Source: an archaeon (GTDB lineage: Archaea; Thermoproteota; Nitrososphaeria; Nitrososphaerales; Nitrosopumilaceae). From it: a DNA stretch of 6,184 bases. The DNA lies in the NCBI GenBank assembly GCA_021824845.1, contig JAKAJY010000009.1, forward strand, positions 1-6,184, read 5' to 3'. This document shows positions 1 to 5,141 of the stretch, piece by piece. Position 1 is the first letter of the stretch; each line of letters opens with the position of its first letter. A program made the translations under genes and the position numbers. Below the pieces are notes generated by a model, which was given only the letters and a program-made list of their open reading frames with translations, did not search any database and was not told the origin of the DNA.

Positions 1-379
1 CAAAATATTATCGCACAATCTGAAATGTGCAATATCTGGAAAACAAAACCAAAAACAATTCAACTTTGAGAGCAAGGGCATGATGGCAATCATAGGAAAA
101 AGAGACGGAATCGCAAAGATCTCAGGCCATCCTTTAACTGGCATTTCAGCATGGTTTGTTTGGAAAATATACTATTTGATGATGCTTCCAACATTTGAGA
201 AAAAACTCAAAGTAGCATTAGACTGGACAGTAAATTCATTCTTTACGCGAGACATCACGCTAGTCCGCAAGATAAAACGCAAGTCCATCAATCAGTTTTC
301 CTCAGATGGTATGGATAGTTTGGATCAGATTCTGTTTAGAACCGAGGAATCAGCCAAAATACAGGCCAGCAAAGTTTGA
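1..379 (+). CDS. ndh: Type II NADH dehydrogenase (NDH-2), C-terminal part, 5' end outside window
   Basis: The frame is open from base 2 to the TGA at 377-379, giving about 125 visible residues with no start of its own. The ATG pair at 80-85 is internal (the GMMAIIG segment), so a 99-residue ORF starting there is an artefact. The order of segments matches the C-terminus of FAD-dependent NDH-2 enzymes: an F-N-F-E-S-K-G strand, then GMMAIIGKRDGIAKI (the family's 'G.mA.iG...Av' region), then G-I-S-A-W-F-V-W-K and a Y-Y-L-M-M-L-P-T-F-E-K-K-L stretch, then a W-T-V-N-S-F-F-T-R-D segment. In this family these amphipathic helices hold the enzyme on the inner face of the membrane, where it passes electrons from NADH to quinone without pumping protons. 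A hydrophilic tail of about 37 residues follows the last family-like segment. The FAD and NAD(H) Rossmann domains lie upstream, unseen, so a related flavoprotein of the same fold (sulfide:quinone reductase-like) cannot be fully excluded. Confidence 0.82.
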   Translation, partial: KILSHNLKCAISGKQNQKQFNFESKGMMAIIGKRDGIAKISGHPLTGISAWFVWKIYYLMMLPTFEKKLKVALDWTVNSFFTRDITLVRKIKRKSINQFSSDGMDSLDQILFRTEESAKIQASKV

Positions 380-386
380 GCAGTTT

Positions 387-406
387 AGATGCAAAATCTG
401 GTTTTT
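387..406 (+). terminator. Possible weak terminator after ndh
   Basis: Eight bases after the ndh stop, a 4-bp inverted repeat (AGAT, 5-nt loop, ATCT; extendable by U-G pairs) is followed by GG and a run of five T at 402-406. Archaeal polymerase can terminate at T-runs without a strong hairpin, so this could release the ndh transcript before the aspS promoter. The stem is short and may be chance. Confidence 0.3.
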
Positions 407-408
407 CA

Positions 409-420
409 TTAAAATAAATA
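409..420 (+). promoter_or_regulatory. TATA-like box for the aspS-gatCAB operon, leaderless start
   Basis: TTAAAATAAATA is the most AT-rich stretch of the only real intergenic gap in the window. Its centre lies about 28 nt before the aspS ATG at 443, which is where an archaeal TATA box sits relative to the transcription start. The transcript would therefore begin at or within a few bases of the ATG. This agrees with the absence of a Shine-Dalgarno match before aspS (the preceding bases are AGCAAACATACC). No clear purine-rich BRE precedes it. Confidence 0.55.
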
Positions 421-442
421 CCGAATCTAGAGCAAACATACC

Positions 443-1753
443 ATGATAGGAACAGACTTGGAAAAGTGGCGCAGAACTCATTATTCTAATCAATTATCCA
501 CCAAGCTAGCAGATACCGACGTTACCGTAATGGGTTGGGTTCTGTCTGTGAGAGGCCATGGAAACATTTCATTTATGGCATTAAAGGATAAGGAAGGCGA
601 AATTCAGATTGTTGCAAAGGCCGGTAGCTGTCCAGACGACGTACGGGAAAAGATATCGCACCTAAAAGCACACTCGTCAGTTGGCATACTTGGCACCATA
701 AAGCCATCAGAGAAGGCACCAAGTGGAGTTGAAATCATTCCAAAAGAGATCAAAGTATTTTCCGAAGTGGAAAAGATTCCACCATTTGAGCCATATGCAA
801 AGACTGTAAAAAATATCGACACACGACTGGAAATTCGACCAATTGATCTGAAAAGAAAATCACTGCAACATGTCTTCAAGGTAAGGAGTATGATACTAAA
901 ATCAATCAGAGATTATTTTTACGAGAATGGGTTTTTGGAAATCAATACACCAAAAATGATTGCAACTGCAACAGAGGGAGGAGCAGCATTATTTCCAATA
1001 TTTTACTATAACAAGGAAGCATTTTTGGCACAATCGCCCCAGTTGTACAAAGAACAACTCACAATGAGCTTTGAGAAAGTATTTGAAATCGCACCAATCT
1101 TTCGAGCAGAGCCATCTAGAACAAACCGGCATCTCTCTGAGGCCATTTCAATAGACATGGAAGAGGCCTATGTTGACTATAATGACATCATAAAAAGAAT
1201 TGAGAGTGTGATCAAAACATCCATCAAGACAGTATCAGAATATGCAAAGAACAACCCTGAATCTGAATTTATGGTACCGGATCTTCCAGATACAATACCA
1301 CAATACACATACACAGAACTAGTCGATAAAATGCAAAAGGCAGGGGCAAAAACAGAATGGGGCGATGATCTATACCCATCAAACCTAAAAAAGATAGGCC
1401 TAAACGGATTTTATTTCATAAAAGACTGGCCTACGGGACCAAAACCATTCTATGTTAAGATAAACAAATCAGACCCAAAGATATCCGAATCCTTTGATTT
1501 GATGTTTGGTGATCTGGAGTTATCATCTGGTAGTACTAGGGTCGAGAAAAGAGTAGAATTAGAAGAACGAATGAAGAACAAGGGCTTAAAGATTGATGCA
1601 TTTGAGTACCATCTGAGAGCATTTGACTACGGAGTGCCACCACATGCAGGGTGTGGAATTGGTCTTGAGCGATTAATCATGGCACTTACGGGAACTGAAA
1701 ACATAAGAGACACTACATTTTACCCAAGAGACGTAGACAGGCTAACGCCTTAG
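443..1753 (+). CDS. aspS: Aspartyl-tRNA synthetase, archaeal type, probably non-discriminating (Asp/Asn)
   Basis: Class IIb synthetase of 436 residues, full length for the archaeal AspRS family; it activates aspartate with ATP and charges tRNA in the cytoplasm. An N-terminal OB-fold anticodon-binding domain spans about residues 12-105 (THYS, VMGWV, SFMALKD). Motif 1 ends at TP169-170. The flipping loop is TATEGG (175-180). QSPQLYK (197-203) carries the Lys that reads the aspartate side chain and separates AspRS from AsnRS. Motif 2 is FRAE (220-223) plus RHLSEA (229-234). Motif 3 is GCGIGLERL (403-411), with the ATP-binding Arg410. Pro93 falls where, as I recall, the Asp-specific Thermococcus enzyme has Lys85, and Leu34 where it has Trp26; a Pro at this site marks enzymes that also charge tRNA-Asn. 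The adjacent gatCAB genes support that reading. The ATG at 443 is preceded by a TATA-like box and no Shine-Dalgarno, suggesting a leaderless mRNA. Being AspRS is near certain; being non-discriminating is inference. Confidence 0.96.
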   Translation: MIGTDLEKWRRTHYSNQLSTKLADTDVTVMGWVLSVRGHGNISFMALKDKEGEIQIVAKAGSCPDDVREKISHLKAHSSVGILGTIKPSEKAPSGVEIIPKEIKVFSEVEKIPPFEPYAKTVKNIDTRLEIRPIDLKRKSLQHVFKVRSMILKSIRDYFYENGFLEINTPKMIATATEGGAALFPIFYYNKEAFLAQSPQLYKEQLTMSFEKVFEIAPIFRAEPSRTNRHLSEAISIDMEEAYVDYNDIIKRIESVIKTSIKTVSEYAKNNPESEFMVPDLPDTIPQYTYTELVDKMQKAGAKTEWGDDLYPSNLKKIGLNGFYFIKDWPTGPKPFYVKINKSDPKISESFDLMFGDLELSSGSTRVEKRVELEERMKNKGLKIDAFEYHLRAFDYGVPPHAGCGIGLERLIMALTGTENIRDTTFYPRDVDRLTP

Positions 1754-1756
1754 GAA
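1752..1756 (+). promoter_or_regulatory. Weak Shine-Dalgarno for gatC
   Basis: AGGAA, overlapping the aspS stop codon, lies 8 nt before the TTG at 1765. It is a partial match to the archaeal 16S tail complement (AGGAGGTGATC) and supports the TTG over the next ATG at 1804, which would remove the first conserved helix of GatC. Confidence 0.4.
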
Positions 1757-1764
1757 AGATATCC

Positions 1765-2031
1765 TTGGTCACAAAAGAAGAAATCCAGAACATTGCAAAG
1801 CTAATGCGAATTGATATTGAAAATACCGATGAGTATTTTGAGCGAGTGCAAAAGGTGTTGAGTTATTTTGATATTTTAGACAAAGCCGACATTGAAGGAG
1901 AAGAAATCCCAGTACAAGAAATAAGCATTGAGAATCTTAGAGAGGACCAATATGCTCCATTTAATGATAAACTAATCCAGCAACTCAAAAACTACAAGGG
2001 AATTTACATTCGGGCTCCAAAGATGAACTAG
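1765..2031 (+). CDS. gatC: Asp/Glu-tRNA amidotransferase subunit C
   Basis: This 88-residue protein is close to the usual GatC length of 90-100. GatC has no catalytic site; it wraps around the GatA-GatB interface and helps GatA fold. Family features in order: an N-terminal helix EEIQNIAKLMRIDI (residues 5-18; family pattern '.v.hiAkLarl.l'), a second helix YFERVQKVLSYFDIL (about 24-38), the ENLREDQYAPF segment (family 'LReD...'), and a C-terminal YIRAPKM ending that resembles the family's 'ff.vP.v'. The start is TTG; no ATG or GTG lies in frame before the conserved first helix, and an ATG start at 1804 would cut that helix in half. It starts 11 nt after the aspS stop and ends 1 nt before gatA, so translation is probably coupled along the operon. 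Confidence 0.93.
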   Translation: MVTKEEIQNIAKLMRIDIENTDEYFERVQKVLSYFDILDKADIEGEEIPVQEISIENLREDQYAPFNDKLIQQLKNYKGIYIRAPKMN

Positions 2032-2032
2032 A

Positions 2033-3481
2033 TTGAGTCTTGCTATTTCTGCCATAGATTACATCAATGGCATCAAAAACGGAAGTATTACCGCCGAAGA
2101 ATTCATCGCAAAAACTCTAGATCACATAAAAAAGCAAGAGCCCAAACTGCACGCGTTTTTGTCCATAAACGAAGACGCAATAGAGCAGGCAAGACAAATA
2201 GACAAAAAGATAAAATCCGGACAAAAGGTCGGTGCGTTTTATGGTATGCCAATATCCATCAAGGACAACATCTGCATCAAAGGCGGCAAGACGACCTGCG
2301 CATCAAAGATGCTGCAGAACTACACCTCACCATATGATGCCACTGTGGTATCCAACCTGAAATCACAGGATGCAATACTAATCGGAAAAACAAATCTGGA
2401 TGAATTTGCAATGGGTGTTGCAACCGAGTTTTCAGCATTTGGTCCAAGCAGAAATCCATGGAATGTAGATTATGTCCCCGGTGGTTCATCTGGCGGCAGT
2501 GCAGTGTCGGTTGCTGGATTGGAGTCTATTTTATCATTAGGCTCAGATACTGGTGGTTCAGTTAGAAATCCTGCCAGCTTTTGCAGCATAGTTGGTCTAA
2601 AGCCAACATATGGTTTGGTGTCCAGATATGGTTTGATATCATATTCCAATAGCATAGAACAGATTGGCCCAATGGGTAGGAAGGTAGAAGATGTTGCGTT
2701 GTTGCTGAACCACATTGCAGGAAAGGATCCATATGATCCGACCACCTTAACAAGTCCGACCCCAGATTATCTGTCTGGGATTGATGTGGGAATTTCTGGC
2801 AAAAAAATAGGCATCATAAAAGAGATGAGTTCAGGTGCTGGACTAGACAAAACAGTGGAATCTGTTTTCAGAAATGCCATGTCTGCATTTGAAAAACTAG
2901 GTGCAAAAATAGAAGAAGTATCGCTGGACATGGTACAATATACTGTCGCGACATATTATGTTCTGACTACAGCAGAAGCTGGCAGTAACTTATCCAGATA
3001 TGATAATCTGAGGTATGGATATGAGCTGGATTCTGAAGGATACGAGTTCAAATCCTACATTTCAAAGGCTCGACGAAACTTTGGGCCAGAGGTGACAAGA
3101 AGGATGATTCTAGGAGGGTTTGTACCATCGGCAGGATTTGCAGGAAAGTATCTGCTCAAGGCACTCAAGGTCAAAAACAAGCTAAAAAAACAAATCCAGT
3201 CGGCATTTACAAAATTTGATTATCTGATATCACCAACAGTACCCGTGTTACCATTTAGATTTGGTGAAAAAATAGACGACCCACTTGCAATGTATTTGGC
3301 AGACATCAATACGGTAACTGCAAATCTTACTGGCGTGCCGGCCATATCGATCCCATATGAAATTAGAAATGGCTTGCCAGTAGGTGTGCAAATACATGCA
3401 AACATCTTACAAGAAAAACAATTGTTACAAGCTGGTTACGCTCTACAAAATACCACAGAAATCCCGGAGATCAATCTATGA
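2033..3481 (+). CDS. gatA: Asp/Glu-tRNA amidotransferase subunit A (glutaminase)
   Basis: Amidase-signature hydrolase of 482 residues, matching the usual GatA length of about 480-490. It hydrolyses glutamine and passes the ammonia through a channel to GatB. The Ser-cisSer-Lys triad is complete: Lys77 in GMPISIKDN, cis-Ser152 in PGGSSGGSA, and the nucleophile Ser176 in GSDTGGS. These sit two residues before the S. aureus positions I recall (Lys79, Ser154, Ser178). Further family blocks are GKTNLDEFAMG (118-128), GLKPTYGLVSRYGLI (188-202), AEAGSNLSRYDNLRYG, and the C-terminal segment TGVPAISIP...GLPVGVQI. The start is TTG at 2033, one base after the gatC stop, with no clear Shine-Dalgarno (GATGA at 2022-2026 is a weak candidate), so termination-reinitiation from gatC is likely. 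Its TGA overlaps the gatB ATG as ATGA. Confidence 0.97.
   Translation: MSLAISAIDYINGIKNGSITAEEFIAKTLDHIKKQEPKLHAFLSINEDAIEQARQIDKKIKSGQKVGAFYGMPISIKDNICIKGGKTTCASKMLQNYTSPYDATVVSNLKSQDAILIGKTNLDEFAMGVATEFSAFGPSRNPWNVDYVPGGSSGGSAVSVAGLESILSLGSDTGGSVRNPASFCSIVGLKPTYGLVSRYGLISYSNSIEQIGPMGRKVEDVALLLNHIAGKDPYDPTTLTSPTPDYLSGIDVGISGKKIGIIKEMSSGAGLDKTVESVFRNAMSAFEKLGAKIEEVSLDMVQYTVATYYVLTTAEAGSNLSRYDNLRYGYELDSEGYEFKSYISKARRNFGPEVTRRMILGGFVPSAGFAGKYLLKALKVKNKLKKQIQSAFTKFDYLISPTVPVLPFRFGEKIDDPLAMYLADINTVTANLTGVPAISIPYEIRNGLPVGVQIHANILQEKQLLQAGYALQNTTEIPEINL
3466..3469 (+). promoter_or_regulatory. Shine-Dalgarno for gatB inside gatA
   Basis: GGAG, within GGAGATC, ends 8 nt before the gatB ATG at 3478. 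It is the best Shine-Dalgarno match seen at any start in this window, and fixes the gatB start at the ATGA overlap with gatA. Confidence 0.55.
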
Positions 3482-4878
3482 TAGGCCTTGAAATTCACTG
3501 TCAGCTGACCAAATTAGAGAGCAAATTATTCTGCACGTGTAAAGCAAACTATCGCGAGTTTGAGCCAAATACAAACATCTGCCCAACATGCATGGGAATG
3601 CCGGGCACTCTACCAAGACTGAACAAAAAGGCCGTGGAAAAGGCGACAATGATTGCAATGGCGCTAAACTGCCACACTCCGGAGAGATTGGGATTTTTCA
3701 GAAAAAACTACTTTTATCCCGATCTGCCAAAAAATTTTCAAATCACTCAACTCAACATGTATGGTCCAACATCAATTGGTGACCAAGGCAAAGTGTCAGT
3801 TGAGGGAAAGGAAATCAGAATAAGGCGAATCCAGCTCGAAGAGGATCCAGGTAGACTGATCTATGAGGGAGCATCAGAGAAAACAGCCATCACATTAGTT
3901 GACTATAATCGTGCAGGTACTCCACTCGTGGAAATAGTAACAGAGCCTGACTTCGATAATCCAAGACAAGTCAGGATATTCCTAAATGTACTATCTGACC
4001 TGCTTCAAAACTTGGATGTATCAGATCCTACACTAGAAGGTGCAATGCGTGCAGATGCCAACGTGTCTGTGCAGGATGGACCCAGAGTTGAGGTCAAAAA
4101 CATTGGGTCTTTTCACGACTTGGAAAAGGCAATCCACTTTGAGCTAACCAGACAGCAAAGCCTCAAGGAAAGAGGAATCGAAATAACGCAAGAGACGCGC
4201 CACTGGGATGATAAACGTAAAATCACAATATCATCAAGATCAAAAGAAGAAGACGAGGATTACAGATATATTCTTGAGGGTGACATACCGTGGGTCATAA
4301 TGGATGATCACGCCATACAATCATGGAAAAAGAAAATGCCAGAAAGCATCAGCTCAAAAAAAGAACGCTACATTACAAAGTATGGCATACCACTGCAGGT
4401 GGCAGATGTGTTATCATCTGATAAATATTATTCCGATTTGTTCGAACAGGCCCACCATGAGACCAACGCAAAGGAAATCGCAAATCTCATTACAACTGAT
4501 CTAATGGGTTTGGTTGATACTAGAGAAAAAAGAGAACAATCAAAGCTCATACCAAAGCATCTTTCAGATTTGGTGGATATGATAAATTCTGGCAAGGTTA
4601 CTCGTAGCTCGGCAAAAAATGCCCTAGTTGAAATAGTAAAATCTGGAAAATCAGTAGCCGAAATAATATCCAGTACAGGCATGACAAAAATCTCAGATTC
4701 ATCAGAGCTTGGCAAAATAATTGATGAAATAATATCGCAGGAAAGTGCGGCAGTCCAACAAGCAAAAGAAAATCCCCAAACCATTAATTATTTGGTAGGA
4801 AAAGTAATGCAGAAAACAAAGGGAAAAGCAGACCCCGCCATCACACTAAAGATTCTCAAAGAAAAAATTGGAATCTGA
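3478..4878 (+). CDS. gatB: Asp/Glu-tRNA amidotransferase subunit B (kinase/transamidase)
   Basis: This 466-residue protein phosphorylates the side chain of Asp (or Glu) misloaded on tRNA and replaces the phosphate with ammonia supplied by GatA. The N-terminal cradle domain opens directly with GLEIHCQL, whose Glu5 and His7 belong to the metal/active site. Cys19, Cys21, Cys35 and Cys38 form the CxC...CxxC zinc site, followed by the MGMPGTLPRLN loop. Further conserved blocks are RKNYFYPDLPKNFQITQ (75-91), QLEEDPGRL (119-127), LVDYNRAGTPLVEIVTEPD (140-158), MRADANVS and QETRHWDD. The C-terminal part (about 320-466) is the helical and YqeY-like tail that contacts tRNA, ending in NYLVGKVMQKTKGKADP. 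It is GatB and not GatE: it is shorter, lacks the GatE insertion domain, and sits beside gatC and gatA. In archaea GatDE makes Gln-tRNA, so this complex most likely serves Asn-tRNA. It overlaps gatA by 4 nt and the next ORF by 11 nt. Confidence 0.97.
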   Translation: MIGLEIHCQLTKLESKLFCTCKANYREFEPNTNICPTCMGMPGTLPRLNKKAVEKATMIAMALNCHTPERLGFFRKNYFYPDLPKNFQITQLNMYGPTSIGDQGKVSVEGKEIRIRRIQLEEDPGRLIYEGASEKTAITLVDYNRAGTPLVEIVTEPDFDNPRQVRIFLNVLSDLLQNLDVSDPTLEGAMRADANVSVQDGPRVEVKNIGSFHDLEKAIHFELTRQQSLKERGIEITQETRHWDDKRKITISSRSKEEDEDYRYILEGDIPWVIMDDHAIQSWKKKMPESISSKKERYITKYGIPLQVADVLSSDKYYSDLFEQAHHETNAKEIANLITTDLMGLVDTREKREQSKLIPKHLSDLVDMINSGKVTRSSAKNALVEIVKSGKSVAEIISSTGMTKISDSSELGKIIDEIISQESAAVQQAKENPQTINYLVGKVMQKTKGKADPAITLKILKEKIGI

Positions 4879-5137
4879 GCTAGATGCCGATGAGGCAGAG
4901 ATTGCCAGAATTATGGTGAGATTACCCGAGTTTGCATGGCTAGAATCAGCCGAAATTGACGAGATCAGACATGAAATTAGGCACAAAATAGCCAAAACAC
5001 TCCAACAGTATTATCTTGAAAACACCAGGATGAATCTTGGTAATTGGAGTGCCAAATTCAGCCAAGCAGGCATTACTGAGGATGACGGAAAATCCGCAAT
5101 ATCCTGCACAAGAAGACTGGGAATAGAAATATCATAA
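4868..5137 (+). CDS. Small acidic protein of unknown function, downstream of gatB
   Basis: I do not recognise this 89-residue protein. It begins with an acidic stretch (ESELDADEAEIARIM), followed by probable amphipathic helices rich in Glu, Ile, Arg and His (EIDEIRHEIRHKIAKTLQQYY, about residues 29-49). A shorter mixed region follows (NLGNWSAKFSQAGITEDDG) and it ends TRRLGIEIS. It has one Cys, no signal peptide and no membrane segment, so it should be cytosolic. The proposed start is TTG at 4868, inside the last codons of gatB in another frame; a TAA a few codons upstream rules out a longer form. An ATG at 4913 (residue 16) is the alternative start and would give about 74 residues. No Shine-Dalgarno is visible for the TTG. 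It is believed to be real because it is same-strand, fills exactly the space between gatB and the next gene (4 nt gap), and has a helical, charged composition typical of real proteins. A role with GatCAB is only suggested by position. Confidence 0.72.
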   Translation: MESELDADEAEIARIMVRLPEFAWLESAEIDEIRHEIRHKIAKTLQQYYLENTRMNLGNWSAKFSQAGITEDDGKSAISCTRRLGIEIS

Positions 5138-5141
5138 TACC

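Noticed and set aside
80..379. A free-standing 99-residue membrane-associated protein starting at ATG 80
   Set aside because: The frame is open back to base 2 and the upstream residues continue the NDH-2 pattern; it is the tail of a longer gene.
604..879. Antisense 91-residue ORF on the minus strand
   Set aside because: It is embedded in the AspRS OB-fold coding region and has low-complexity Ser/Phe-rich composition typical of reverse-strand shadows.
1804..2031. Alternative gatC start at ATG 1804
   Set aside because: It would delete most of the conserved first helix (EEIQNIAKL) and leave 75 residues, shorter than the GatC family.
2277..2753. Overlapping antisense ORFs within gatA
   Set aside because: They oppose the most conserved amidase-signature part of gatA and resemble no family; several in different frames over the same bases indicate chance openness.
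3184..3190. A7 run in gatA as a possible frameshift or slippage site
   Set aside because: The codons read CTA AAA AAA CAA, which is not the X XXY YYZ slippery arrangement, and the frame continues into conserved C-terminal GatA sequence.
3776..3786. Perfect 11-nt palindrome TTGGTGACCAA as an operator
   Set aside because: It lies in the middle of gatB coding sequence, far from any start, and occurs once; most likely chance.
4428..4784. Antisense 118-residue ORF on the minus strand
   Set aside because: It lies wholly within the conserved C-terminal tail of gatB, has no recognisable motif and no promoter; it is a shadow of gatB codon use.
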